64,000 bases of DNA from Chitinophagaceae bacterium (lineage in GTDB: Bacteria; Bacteroidota; Bacteroidia; Chitinophagales; Chitinophagaceae). Both the position numbers and the translations under genes were made by a program. The notes beneath the pieces were generated by a model. That model saw only the letters and a list, made by a program, of their open reading frames with translations. It had not been told where the DNA came from and did no database searches. Position 1 is the first letter of the stretch; each line of letters opens with the position of its first letter. The stretch lies in NCBI GenBank assembly GCA_947452965.1, contig CANGEW010000010.1:1-64000 (forward strand), given 5' to 3'. This document shows positions 27,455 through 36,912 of the stretch, in pieces.

Positions 27455-28282
27455 TTATTTAGGGACTGCAAATAAATTTGCATTATTTTTTATTTTTATA
27501 ATGTCCGATATATACTGTAGCTTTTCAATTTTAGTATCCTTGTAAAAGTCATCAAAATAAAAAATATTGTATCCGTTTTTTTCAATTACTTCAAATAGCT
27601 CGATTTTATTTTCATCACTGTCTTTACCAAAAATTTCAGCAACAATAACTGGCTTATATTTATTGATTAGATTAGATATTGATTTAATGATTTCTTTATC
27701 ATATCCTTCAGTATCAATTTTAATGAAGGATAATTTATTGATGAAAGTCGGGTAGTTTTTTTCAAGGAAATCAGATAAATTAATCCCTTTTATTTTTTCA
27801 TGGTAAATATATTTTCCATGGTTACTATCTTTTGTTTTTGAAATACCACCATTAGAAAATGAAGCTTCTGAAGATATGTAGAAGTATTCTTCATCTACAT
27901 TTGAAATAGCATAGGGTATTGCTTTTAAATTATACAAATGATTATTTATGGAAGCGTTTTTTTCTAAAATTTTAAATACAAACGGGTTCGGGTCAAATCC
28001 TAACGTTAATCCAGTTTTACCTGTACAAAGAGCAATAGGAACTGAGGTGTCTCCAATGTTTGCTCCGATATCTATAGCAAAATCACCTTCTTTAATAAAT
28101 TTTTTGAAAAATTCAACCATTGAAGCAGATGGGATATGGGGGTAAACCAGGGGGTTGTCCCAATTTGCAAATTCTATTACTCCCAAATTACCCATATCAA
28201 TATTAATGATTTTATATGGGTATTCTTTTGTAATTCTTCTTGCTATTTTTCTTTTAATGGATGCTTTAATATAATTAAGCAT
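27455..28282 (-). CDS. FkbM family SAM-dependent methyltransferase
   Basis: A 275-residue methyltransferase. SAM motif I is FAIDIGANIGDTSVPIAL (about 63-80), followed by LGFDPNPFVFKILEKNASIN (about 94-113) and the FkbM signature LSFIKIDTEGYDKEIIKSI (about 174-192). FkbM enzymes O-methylate sugars or polyketides; in Bacteroidota they often act on surface glycans. It stands alone between a protease gene and an M16 pair. Two 60-nt lines counted by eye gave about 20-22% GC, lower than the neighbours, suggesting recent acquisition. Substrate unknown. Confidence 0.87.
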   Translation of the reverse strand: MLNYIKASIKRKIARRITKEYPYKIINIDMGNLGVIEFANWDNPLVYPHIPSASMVEFFKKFIKEGDFAIDIGANIGDTSVPIALCTGKTGLTLGFDPNPFVFKILEKNASINNHLYNLKAIPYAISNVDEEYFYISSEASFSNGGISKTKDSNHGKYIYHEKIKGINLSDFLEKNYPTFINKLSFIKIDTEGYDKEIIKSISNLINKYKPVIVAEIFGKDSDENKIELFEVIEKNGYNIFYFDDFYKDTKIEKLQYISDIIKIKNNANLFAVPK

Positions 28283-28314
28283 AGTACTTGATATAATAAA
28301 AAAAGGTTAAAAAT

Positions 28315-30411
28315 TTATTCTTTAAAATCAGCCTCTGTAACTCCTTCATTTAATTTTATATCAATCATATTCATTGAAAACTGCTGTTCTCCAACTGATT
28401 GTGTAATAGTGAAGGGCATCATAATAGTCCCAGTTTTTTTGTAGTTTGAAAAGTCTATTGTAATTGTAATCTCATTTCCTCCAGCACTTTGAGTAGTTTC
28501 TTCTCTTACTAAAAGACCTGTTTTAGATGAGTAAAACTCAGTACTAACTTTTCCACTTGGTTTAGTGATTTTTAATTTATATGCGTCTTCATCATTTACT
28601 TTTTCTATGCCAAGATACAGGGTTTGATAATCAGCAGATAAGTAATTTACTTGAGGGATGATAGCTTTGTCATCTTTAGCTTCTTTTATTTCGTCTTCAT
28701 CCATATCTTTCTTTTGTCCCATTTGTGCTCTAAAGCCTTTTGTTCCGTCAAACATTTCTTGCATCACTTTGGTTTCGCCCATAGCAATCTCTAAATAGTT
28801 TTTGTTAGGGGCCATTTTCATTTGCGTTCCAGCTAAAGTAGCTCCCATAGCATCCATAGTAAAATTTGTCTTTACTGTTTTGATTTTCATGGCTTCGTCT
28901 TTTCCACCAATAGCCTTTAAAAATCCGTCAATTACAGAAGCAGCAGAAACGGCTTCTGTGTTTTTATTAGATTCTTTTATACTTACTTCTGCTTTTTTCT
29001 CAATAATAGGCTCCGCGTATTTATCGTACTTTTTGATAGGGTAGCCTAGTCTTGTTAAATTAGGTAAAATTTTAGCACCATTTCCTACAATTACTATTCG
29101 TGCGTTGTCTTTATCAAAATATTTTTTTGCAACTCTCTGAACATCTGCTAATGTAACTGCATTGATTTTTTGCAAGAAAGTTCTATAGTAATCTTTAGGA
29201 AGATTGTTGATCAAAATATTAGATGCATAACTAGCTGTTTTTTCTGGATCTTCCATACCCAACGCAAAAGATCCGTTGTACTTAGCTTTTGCATTATTTA
29301 ATTCATCTTCAGTGATTTTACCATCACGCATGTTGCCAATTTCATTTAGTATTTCTGCAACTGCACTGTCTGCTTTTTCACTTCGTACTTGTGCACTGCT
29401 TGAGAATTGAGTTTGAAAACGACCGCTTCCTACACGAGAGTAGCTGCCGTAGGTAAAGCCATGTTTCTCTCTCAAGTTCATAAATAATTTCCCTTCAGCG
29501 CCACCTCCTAATATTTGATTAGCAATTGCCAATGCATGATAGTCAGGATTACTCAGCGGGTTATTGATTAAATTACTAACACTGATTTCCCCTTGAACGG
29601 CAGTCGGCAAATCCACGAAATTGATTTCTGTGCCTTTTACATTTTCTGTGTTAGGGATGCTTGGCAAAGTCAATGCAACCCCTTTCCAATTGCCAAGTGC
29701 TTTTACTACTAGTGCTTTAGCTGCTTCTGGTGTGATATCGCCTACAAAAGTCAAATAGCTTCTTGAGGGAGTGATGTTTTCTTTGTATGCTTTTTTAACA
29801 TCTTCTAATGTAATTCCTTTGATGCTTTCTTCTGTTTCAAATTCGCCCATTGCAGTTTTCTTTCCATATGCTAAGGCGCTTACAACTCTTGCAGAAATAG
29901 CTGAGGCACTTTTTTCAGATGATTTCAAACCTGTTAAGGTTTGTGTTTTTATTTTGTCAAATGATTCACTAGGAAATGCGGGATTTTGAATAGCTTCCGC
30001 CAACATCATAAAGGAGTTCTCAAAATAACGAGATAAGGCAGATACGAATCCCCCACTTGAATACAAGTTGATATTGGCACCCATTTGATCAATTTTTTCA
30101 TCAAATTTATCCTTTGGGGTTTTAGTAGTGCCTTCTTCCAGCATTTTACCCATTAGGTCATTTACACCAGCTTTGGCACCTTCTAATACAGGGCCACGAT
30201 CAATGCTTAAAGATGCAGATACTTTTGGTAATTTATGATTCTCCACTACTAAGATAGTAATGCCATTAGGAAGAGTATAAATTACAGGATCCTTGATAGT
30301 AATAACGGGAGCGGGTCCTGCTTTGGGTTGTTTACTACGATCTATTTTAGTCTGTGCAACTACACTAAAAGTTAGGGTAGTTGCGAATATGAATGATAAT
30401 ATTTTATACAT
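28315..30411 (-). CDS. M16 peptidase-like protein, catalytically degenerate, with extra C-terminal domain
   Basis: A 698-residue exported protein (signal peptide 1-20). Two M16 domains are seen: N-terminal about 40-240 and C-terminal about 245-460 with NQILGGGAEGKLFMNLREKHGFTYGSYS. The zinc motif HxxEH is lost: the aligned residues are Asp85-x-x-Gly88-Lys89 (VNDLMGKMLEEGT), so it cannot bind zinc as a normal M16 enzyme. Residues about 490-698 add a beta-rich domain resembling outer-membrane lipoprotein-sorting (LolA-like) folds. It is the second gene of an operon, 33 nt after an intact M16 peptidase, fitting the known active/inactive M16B heteromers. It probably shapes the substrate chamber. 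Confidence 0.9.
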   Translation of the reverse strand: MYKILSFIFATTLTFSVVAQTKIDRSKQPKAGPAPVITIKDPVIYTLPNGITILVVENHKLPKVSASLSIDRGPVLEGAKAGVNDLMGKMLEEGTTKTPKDKFDEKIDQMGANINLYSSGGFVSALSRYFENSFMMLAEAIQNPAFPSESFDKIKTQTLTGLKSSEKSASAISARVVSALAYGKKTAMGEFETEESIKGITLEDVKKAYKENITPSRSYLTFVGDITPEAAKALVVKALGNWKGVALTLPSIPNTENVKGTEINFVDLPTAVQGEISVSNLINNPLSNPDYHALAIANQILGGGAEGKLFMNLREKHGFTYGSYSRVGSGRFQTQFSSSAQVRSEKADSAVAEILNEIGNMRDGKITEDELNNAKAKYNGSFALGMEDPEKTASYASNILINNLPKDYYRTFLQKINAVTLADVQRVAKKYFDKDNARIVIVGNGAKILPNLTRLGYPIKKYDKYAEPIIEKKAEVSIKESNKNTEAVSAASVIDGFLKAIGGKDEAMKIKTVKTNFTMDAMGATLAGTQMKMAPNKNYLEIAMGETKVMQEMFDGTKGFRAQMGQKKDMDEDEIKEAKDDKAIIPQVNYLSADYQTLYLGIEKVNDEDAYKLKITKPSGKVSTEFYSSKTGLLVREETTQSAGGNEITITIDFSNYKKTGTIMMPFTITQSVGEQQFSMNMIDIKLNEGVTEADFKE

Positions 30412-30444
30412 ATATTTTTGTTTTTACTTCGGTAGAATGAATAA

Positions 30445-31755
30445 TTATTTTTTTGGTAAGTAGTAAATCACAACTCTTTGATTTTTATTTAAATATTTTC
30501 TTGCAGCATCCTGAATATCCTGGCGAGTAATTTTTCTGATTTCGTCTAATTCCTCATTTACATGGTTGGTATTTTTATTATGGAATGTATAACCATTTGC
30601 TAAATTTTCCGCTACACCTAACATCTTATCATTCTTGCCAATATAATCGTTCTCATACTGGTTCATGATTTTGGTGAAATCAGATTCGGTAATTAATTCT
30701 TTTTGAAGTTTTTCAATTTCTTCATCCATATCTTTTAGAAGAGACTCCAATTTTGCTCCGCCATTTGGTAATGCATAATTAATATATACACCGTAGTCTT
30801 CCAAACTGTAATTGAAACATCCTACTTGTAAAGCATTTTTCTTGTCATCTACCATTTTTTTATACATTCTACTGCTTTGTCCAGAGCTTAATACATTGGA
30901 AGCCAATTCTAAAGCCAATGACTCTTTATTGGTCATACCTGGGGTTCTATAGGCTGTCATGATGCCTGGTATTTGAATGTTGTTATCATATGCGGTGTCT
31001 ACAACTTCTTTAGTAATAGGATCTTCTTCTACATGAACTTTTTCTAAAGCAACCCCTGATGGAATTTCTGAAAAATAAGCATCAACCATTTGTTTGGTTT
31101 TCTCAATATCAATATCTCCGGCAATTACAAGGGCTGCGTTGTTTGGGGTGTAATATTTTTTATTAAAAGCTATGAATTCTTGCAAAGTAGCAGAATCTAA
31201 ATGCGCCATACTTCCAATGGGTACCCAATGATATGGATGTTTGGTGAATACACGCTTCATTACTTCTCCGATAAAATTACCGTAAGGTTGGTTATCTACA
31301 CGTAAACGTTTTTCTTCTTTTACAACCTCATTTTGTGTTTTTACACCTATTTCGTTAATTACGGGGTGGAACATTCTTTCACTTTCTAACCATAAACCAG
31401 TTTCTAGTTGATTGGACGGGAATAATTCATAATAAAAGGTTCTGTCTTGTGAAGTATTAGCATTGTTTTGTCCGCCATTGCTACTCACAATTTTCATGAA
31501 TTCTCCTCTTTTGATATTATCGCTACCTTCAAACAACAGGTGTTCAAAGAAATGGGCAAATCCAGTACGTGTAGGAATTTCATTTTTACTTCCTACATGG
31601 TACATAACAGAAACGGCCACTACAGGAGCGGTTTTATCTTGATGCAAGATTACATGCAATCCGTTTTTCAAGTCGTATTCTGTAAAAGCTACTTTTTGGG
31701 CTATCGTAGATGCTCCACAAAACACAAGAAAAAATACTAGTTTGATTTTTGACAT
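30445..31755 (-). CDS. M16 family zinc metallopeptidase, active subunit
   Basis: A 436-residue exported peptidase (signal peptide about 1-19). The inverted zinc motif is intact: His68-Phe-Phe-Glu71-His72, with the downstream glutamate Glu148 exactly 76 residues later (NEVVKEEKR). The C-terminal M16 domain has ELASNVLSSGQSSRMYKKMVD (about 279-299). It is periplasmic by inference from the signal peptide and pairs with the degenerate M16 protein downstream. Such pairs degrade peptides or signal sequences. Confidence 0.93.
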   Translation of the reverse strand: MSKIKLVFFLVFCGASTIAQKVAFTEYDLKNGLHVILHQDKTAPVVAVSVMYHVGSKNEIPTRTGFAHFFEHLLFEGSDNIKRGEFMKIVSSNGGQNNANTSQDRTFYYELFPSNQLETGLWLESERMFHPVINEIGVKTQNEVVKEEKRLRVDNQPYGNFIGEVMKRVFTKHPYHWVPIGSMAHLDSATLQEFIAFNKKYYTPNNAALVIAGDIDIEKTKQMVDAYFSEIPSGVALEKVHVEEDPITKEVVDTAYDNNIQIPGIMTAYRTPGMTNKESLALELASNVLSSGQSSRMYKKMVDDKKNALQVGCFNYSLEDYGVYINYALPNGGAKLESLLKDMDEEIEKLQKELITESDFTKIMNQYENDYIGKNDKMLGVAENLANGYTFHNKNTNHVNEELDEIRKITRQDIQDAARKYLNKNQRVVIYYLPKK

Positions 31756-31846
31756 ATAAATGGTGTTTATTTTAAAATTGGTGCAAAATAAAGGAATAAT
31801 GGTGTCATTTTGTGATTTACTTCAAAAGTAAAATGTTAAGAAAGGC

Positions 31847-32332
31847 TTATTTCAATTTCTTAACCATTTCCATTACTTGACTCTCTAAGTTAAATTTATA
31901 GTCTTTTAGCTTTTGAGTAAGTCCAAAATCATGTGTTGCCAGTATTTGAATTGCTAATATCGCCGCATTTTTAGCTCCATTTAAAGCAACGGTAGCTACA
32001 GGAACTCCTGTTGGCATTTGAAGAATAGACAAAATTGAGTCCCAGCCATCAATAGAATTGGATGATTTAACAGGCACGCCAATTACGGGAAGGATAGTAT
32101 TGGCTGCCACCATGCCAGGCAAGTGCGCAGCTCCACCTGCACCCGCTATGATTACTTCTAGTCCTCTGCCATGAGCTTCTTTGGCGTAGCTAGTCATTCT
32201 GTCTGGAGTTCTGTGTGCTGAAACGATTGTCATCTCAAAAGGGACACCAAATTGTTGTAAAAATTCAGCAGCACCTCTCATTACTTCCAGGTCACTTTCG
32301 CTGCCCATAATAATGCCTACTTTCGGTTCCAT
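31847..32332 (-). CDS. purE: N5-carboxyaminoimidazole ribonucleotide mutase
   Basis: Converts N5-CAIR to CAIR in purine biosynthesis. 161 residues, usual class I size. Signatures: [14 protein letters not shown] (about 5-18), the catalytic His in SAHRTPDRM (about 39-47), and [24 protein letters not shown] (about 64-87). purK lies 23 nt upstream in the same operon, the normal partner. Confidence 0.97.
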   Translation of the reverse strand: MEPKVGIIMGSESDLEVMRGAAEFLQQFGVPFEMTIVSAHRTPDRMTSYAKEAHGRGLEVIIAGAGGAAHLPGMVAANTILPVIGVPVKSSNSIDGWDSILSILQMPTGVPVATVALNGAKNAAILAIQILATHDFGLTQKLKDYKFNLESQVMEMVKKLK

Positions 32333-32355
32333 ATACTTATGTGTGGTTTAATGTC

Positions 32356-33480
32356 TTATTCAGATACTATTGTCAATAAACTTTTAATTTGATTGACCTT
32401 ATGTAAAAGTTCTTGTTTTTCATTACTTAGAATGGTTACATGTCCCATTTTTCTGCCAGGTTTTGTTTCAGCTTTTCCGTACAAATGAACAAATACATTA
32501 TCCATTTTCAACACATCTTCTAATCCCTTATATCGAACTTTTCCTTGATGATTTGACACTCCTACAAGATTCACCAGTGCCGAAGGTATAATAGTATCCG
32601 TATTCCCAAGCGGATAGCCTAACATAATTCTCCACAACATATCAAATTGGCTCGAATAGTTGCCTTCAATACTATGGTGCCCGCTATTGTGAACTCTAGG
32701 AGCTATTTCATTGATTAAAACATTGTCATCTATATCTGAAAAAAGTTCTACCGCAAATATGCCAGGGCTATGAAGATTTTTCACTGCAGTTAACGCAATA
32801 GCTTCCGCTTTCCATAATACTTTTTCTGGTATGTTAGCCGGACAAATTTGATAGTTTAATAAATTCAAGTAGTTGTCAAAAACCATTTCTACAGGAGGAT
32901 AAATTACGGTTTCTAACTGCTGATTGACAGCTACAATAATAGATAACTCCCTAAGAATGGGTACTTTTTTTTCTAACACAGCTGGAGCATCAAAACCTTT
33001 CTCAATATCAATCTTGTTTTGAATGATGTGAACTCCTTTACCATCATATCCTCCCTCTGCAAGTTTATGCACAGCCGGAAAAAATCCCTCGTGTTGCATT
33101 AAATCGCTCCTGTTCTCTGTTATTACAAATTCACTTGTTGGGATCTGATTTTGTTGGTAAAATTGCTTTTGTCTGATTTTGTTTTTGACAATGCGCAATG
33201 CGGTTGTATTAGGAAAGATTTTAATCCCTTTTTTTTCTAAGGCTTCAAGGGCTTCTATATTTACATTTTCAATTTCAATGGTAATAGCATGTAAATCTTT
33301 ACCGAACTGGTATACATCATCAAAAGAAGTAATGTCTCCCAAGCTAAAGTGATGGCATAGGTGAGCGGCCGGAGCCCATGCATCATTTTCCATTAAATAG
33401 GTTTCTACAGGATAATTAATAGCAGACTGCAGTAACATTCTGCCTAATTGCCCCCCTCCTAAAATCCCGATTTTTTTCAT
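32356..33480 (-). CDS. purK: 5-(carboxyamino)imidazole ribonucleotide synthase
   Basis: ATP-grasp enzyme that carboxylates AIR to N5-CAIR. 374 residues. N-terminal Rossmann start IGILGGGQLGRMLLQSAI (about 3-20), ATP-grasp glycine loop KLAEGGYDGKGVHII (about 139-153), and EIAPRVHNSGHHSIEG (about 258-273), the metal and substrate loop. It precedes purE. A -7 box (TATCTTTG on the minus strand at 33529-33522) lies about 42 nt upstream. Confidence 0.97.
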   Translation of the reverse strand: MKKIGILGGGQLGRMLLQSAINYPVETYLMENDAWAPAAHLCHHFSLGDITSFDDVYQFGKDLHAITIEIENVNIEALEALEKKGIKIFPNTTALRIVKNKIRQKQFYQQNQIPTSEFVITENRSDLMQHEGFFPAVHKLAEGGYDGKGVHIIQNKIDIEKGFDAPAVLEKKVPILRELSIIVAVNQQLETVIYPPVEMVFDNYLNLLNYQICPANIPEKVLWKAEAIALTAVKNLHSPGIFAVELFSDIDDNVLINEIAPRVHNSGHHSIEGNYSSQFDMLWRIMLGYPLGNTDTIIPSALVNLVGVSNHQGKVRYKGLEDVLKMDNVFVHLYGKAETKPGRKMGHVTILSNEKQELLHKVNQIKSLLTIVSE

Positions 33481-33521
33481 GTTTGTTCTGTAATGAATGC
33501 AACCAATAAAAGCTAACTAGG

Positions 33522-33529
33522 CAAAGATA
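33522..33529 (-). promoter_or_regulatory. -7 box for purKE
   Basis: TATCTTTG on the minus strand matches the Bacteroidota consensus TAnnTTTG. No exact -33 TTG is seen; a TTTAC lies at about the right distance. Start codon is 42 nt downstream. Confidence 0.5.
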
Positions 33530-33629
33530 ATTCCTGTTAATCATTTGTAAAGTTAAGTTTCCTGCTATTTTGCAAATTTTCATAATTGTTTCTATTCCTT
33601 ATCTTTACGTACAATAAAAACCAAGAATT

Positions 33630-34757
33630 ATGTCAGCGATTGCAGAAGAAAATCCCCAAACAACTGATGTTGATTTTTTACCCCTTCACGGAACCGATTT
33701 TATTGAATTTTATGTAGGTAATGCAAAACAAGCGGCTCATTTTTATAAAACAGCCTTTGGGTTCCAGTCGTTAGCGTATGCCGGCCCCGAAACAGGAGTG
33801 ATGGATAAAGTGAGTTATGTTATCAGACAAAATAAATTAACGTTTGTATTAACTACTCCACTTAAAACCAACAATGCTATTGCCGATCACATATATAAAC
33901 ATGGCGATGGGGTAAAAGTTTTGGCGCTGATGGTTGATGATGCAACAGAAGCTTGGAAACAAACTACTTCTAGGGGTGGTAAAAATTATTTAGAGCCGAC
34001 TATTTTAAAAGATGAAAATGGCGAAGTTGTGATTTCTGGAATTCATACCTATGGCGAGACGGTTCATTATTTCATAGAAAGAAAAAACTATCAGGGTGTT
34101 TTTATGCCTGGGTTTAAAAAGTGGGAGTCAAATTATAATCCAGAAAGCACGGGTTTGCTATATGTAGATCATTGTGTTGGTAATGTTGGATGGAATCAAA
34201 TGAATCCTTGGGTAAAATTCTACGAAGAGGTGATGGGGTTTAAAAATATTTTATCTTTTGATGACAAAGATATTTCTACAGAATACTCTGCTCTGATGAG
34301 TAAAGTAATGAGTAACGGTAATGGATACGTTAAATTTCCAATTAATGAGCCTGCCGAAGGAAAAAAGAAAAGTCAGGTGGAAGAGTTTTTAGATTTCTAT
34401 AATGGAGAAGGTGTTCAGCATGTGGCTATTGCAACTCATAATATCGTTGAAACAGTTTCAGAAATACAGAAGAGAGGCATTGAATTTTTAAAAGTGCCAG
34501 ACAGCTATTATGATGACGTATTAGATAGAGTAGGTAAAATTGACGAAGATTTACAACCATTAAGAGAACTAGGTATATTGATTGACAGAGACGATGAAGG
34601 TTATTTATTGCAGATTTTTAGTAAGCCTTTGGAAGACAGACCTACATTGTTTTTTGAAATTATCCAACGTAAGGGTGCAAAAAGTTTTGGGAAGGGAAAT
34701 TTTAAAGCCTTATTTGAAGCACTTGAAAGAGAACAAGATCAAAGAGGAAATTTGTAA
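33630..34757 (+). CDS. hppD: 4-hydroxyphenylpyruvate dioxygenase
   Basis: Non-heme iron enzyme turning 4-hydroxyphenylpyruvate into homogentisate in tyrosine breakdown. 375 residues with two vicinal-oxygen-chelate domains. The iron ligands are visible: His in LLYVDHCVGNV (about 180-190), His in GVQHVAIAT (about 263-271), and Glu in LFFEIIQRKG (about 345-354), followed by the C-terminal GKGNFKALFEALE. Homogentisate dioxygenase and later steps are not in the window. Confidence 0.95.
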   Translation: MSAIAEENPQTTDVDFLPLHGTDFIEFYVGNAKQAAHFYKTAFGFQSLAYAGPETGVMDKVSYVIRQNKLTFVLTTPLKTNNAIADHIYKHGDGVKVLALMVDDATEAWKQTTSRGGKNYLEPTILKDENGEVVISGIHTYGETVHYFIERKNYQGVFMPGFKKWESNYNPESTGLLYVDHCVGNVGWNQMNPWVKFYEEVMGFKNILSFDDKDISTEYSALMSKVMSNGNGYVKFPINEPAEGKKKSQVEEFLDFYNGEGVQHVAIATHNIVETVSEIQKRGIEFLKVPDSYYDDVLDRVGKIDEDLQPLRELGILIDRDDEGYLLQIFSKPLEDRPTLFFEIIQRKGAKSFGKGNFKALFEALEREQDQRGNL

Positions 34758-34774
34758 TTTTTTATTTTTGATTC

Positions 34775-35533
34775 ATGAAAAAAGAAGTCTTTATTTTTTT
34801 TGTTTGTCTTTTTATCGGACTATCCGTTTCCTATTCCCAAAATAATTATTTGAATGCTTCTAAATCCGCGATTAGGCCTATTGATGCATTACCTAAAGTG
34901 GAAGATTCATTAGCCAAACAATTTGCCGCACAAAAATTAGTCTGGCCCCCTGTTTCCATGTATATCAGAAGTTTTAAGTACGACAGGCAATTGGAAGTTT
35001 GGATTAAATCAGACGCCTCATCGCCATACAAATTATTTAAAACCTATAAAGTTTGTATGCAAAGTGGAACCATGGGACCTAAAAGAATGGAAGGTGATTA
35101 TCAGGTGCCGGAAGGTTTTTATTATATCAATGACTTTAATGCAAATAGTACTTATCATTTATCCCTGGGCTTGAATTATCCGAATCCTTCAGATAAAATT
35201 TTAAGTGATCCAACCCGTCCAGGTGGTTTTATTTATATACACGGAAATTGTGTATCTACTGGCTGTATTGCAATTAGTGATGCTCCTATTGAAGAAGTCT
35301 TTGCATTAGCATCTGTTGTAAAAAGCAATGGGCAAGAATTTATTCCTGTTCATGTTTTTCCGGTTAGATACAATAATAAAACTTCTTTAGATTATTTAAA
35401 CAATACGATAAAAGACAATCTGTCATTGCAGTTATTTAATAAAAATATAAAAGGTGTCTTTGACTTTTTTGAATTGAAAAAAGAAATTCCTGTGATATTA
35501 ATTAATAAAAAAGGGGAGTACGTGATTAATTAA
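34775..35533 (+). CDS. YafK/DpaA-type L,D-transpeptidase family protein
   Basis: A 252-residue exported protein (signal peptide 1-21, SVSYSQ). It has the YkuD fold: substrate-binding RSFKYDRQLEVWIK (about 65-78) and YQVPEGFYYINDFN, and the catalytic block IYIHGNCVSTGCIAISD (about 151-167) with His, Ser-x-Gly-Cys. The short spacing between His and SxGC is typical of YafK (DpaA), which in E. coli detaches Braun lipoprotein from peptidoglycan rather than forming links. Whether it cuts or forms bonds here cannot be decided. It is 17 nt after hppD, perhaps by read-through. Confidence 0.87.
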   Translation: MKKEVFIFFVCLFIGLSVSYSQNNYLNASKSAIRPIDALPKVEDSLAKQFAAQKLVWPPVSMYIRSFKYDRQLEVWIKSDASSPYKLFKTYKVCMQSGTMGPKRMEGDYQVPEGFYYINDFNANSTYHLSLGLNYPNPSDKILSDPTRPGGFIYIHGNCVSTGCIAISDAPIEEVFALASVVKSNGQEFIPVHVFPVRYNNKTSLDYLNNTIKDNLSLQLFNKNIKGVFDFFELKKEIPVILINKKGEYVIN

Positions 35534-35541
35534 CTATATAC

Positions 35542-36804
35542 TTATCTGATCACCATTTGTAAGGTTTCAGGTGTTTTTTGTTCTAACAGTATGGTTGTAT
35601 TTTTCGTTAGATTATTAATTACATCTTGTTGATAATGTCTGATCGTCAATAAGGAAAGCGATCTTTCCATGGATACATCAAAAAGAACACTTGCTCTTGC
35701 AGCCAATTCATTTATTTTTTCAGTTCTATCATCAAAACAGCACAATAAAGAGATGGCCGTGTTTTGTGTTACATTTGGTTTGATTCTAACTTCGTTAAAG
35801 ATTTCATGTAGGTCATGAATGGGTTTGTCTTCCATAAAAGAAAAATCTTTTGATTTAAATTGTATCAAAACTTGACTTTCTTTATAAACTATAATAGGAG
35901 GTAGCCCTTTTGTGAATTGATTACTGATACAGGTGCCGGGTAAAGTTGGATCAAGAAAGCTTTTTACCAACAATGGGATGTTTTTATTTTGTAAAGGCTT
36001 AATGGTTTTAGGATGTATCACTTGAGCACCATAGTAAGCCATTTCAATAACTTCTGCATAGCTTAATGAATTGATATTAGTCGCAGAAGGGTACTTTTTA
36101 GGATCAGCACTCATTACAGCATCTACATCCTTCCAAATAGTAACAGACTCACTCTCAAGGATGTTCGCAAATAAAGCGGCTGAGTAATCACTGCCTTCTC
36201 TTCCTAATGTGACACTTTCGTTTTCGTCTGTAGCTCCAATAAATCCTTGTGTAATTACAACATTATGTTTAGAAAAGAAATGCTGAAGGGTGTCTGTAGT
36301 TTTTTGTTGCGTGAATGCCCAATCTAAATTGGCGTCTCTGAAATTATTGTCGGTTCTAACTACATCTCGTGCGTCTAACCAACCTACAGAAGTATGTTGT
36401 TCGGCTAAATAATGGTATAGAATAACAGTGCTTAATAATTCTCCGCAACATACAATTTGATCATAATAGTAATCATATTTTCTAACAGGCGCATCATGCA
36501 GCAACCATTCTATTTCAGTAAAAAATTCTTTTAATTGATTTTCAGCTTCTTGCCAGCGGGTAACGGTAAGATATTTCAGTGTAGTTAGGTGACTGTTTTT
36601 GATTTGTTCAAATAATTGTAAGGCTTCTTCTTTTCTCTCATTAAAATAAGCCTCTGCTACTTTTTCCAGTGCATTGGTTGTTTTACCTATTGCAGATACA
36701 ATGACCAATAATTGATCTTTCTCAAAAGATTGTATGATTTTGGCTACGTTTTTAATTCTATCCACACTGTTCATGCTAGCTCCGCCAAATTTGAAAACTT
36801 TCAT
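35542..36804 (-). CDS. aspartate kinase
   Basis: Phosphorylates aspartate, first step toward lysine, threonine and methionine. 420 residues, monofunctional. N-terminal KVFKFGGASMNSVDRIKNV (about 2-20), EGSDYSAALFANIL (about 207-220) and WKDVDAVMSADPKKYPSA (about 227-244) identify the kinase domain; the C-terminal part (about 300-420) would be ACT domains for feedback control, though quite diverged. It is separated from fbp by a divergent promoter region. Confidence 0.92.
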   Translation of the reverse strand: MKVFKFGGASMNSVDRIKNVAKIIQSFEKDQLLVIVSAIGKTTNALEKVAEAYFNERKEEALQLFEQIKNSHLTTLKYLTVTRWQEAENQLKEFFTEIEWLLHDAPVRKYDYYYDQIVCCGELLSTVILYHYLAEQHTSVGWLDARDVVRTDNNFRDANLDWAFTQQKTTDTLQHFFSKHNVVITQGFIGATDENESVTLGREGSDYSAALFANILESESVTIWKDVDAVMSADPKKYPSATNINSLSYAEVIEMAYYGAQVIHPKTIKPLQNKNIPLLVKSFLDPTLPGTCISNQFTKGLPPIIVYKESQVLIQFKSKDFSFMEDKPIHDLHEIFNEVRIKPNVTQNTAISLLCCFDDRTEKINELAARASVLFDVSMERSLSLLTIRHYQQDVINNLTKNTTILLEQKTPETLQMVIR

Positions 36805-36863
36805 TAGTTATGTTTGATTGTTTATTTTAAAGCGGGTTTCTAAATCTGAACGAGAATAACCCT

Positions 36864-36871
36864 TATTTTTG
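36864..36871 (+). promoter_or_regulatory. -7 box for fbp
   Basis: TATTTTTG fits TAnnTTTG exactly and lies 41 nt before the fbp start. I do not see a well-spaced -33 TTG. Confidence 0.45.
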
Positions 36872-36912
36872 TGACACAAAGGTAACTTCGTTCTACTTAA
36901 ACATAAAATTTT

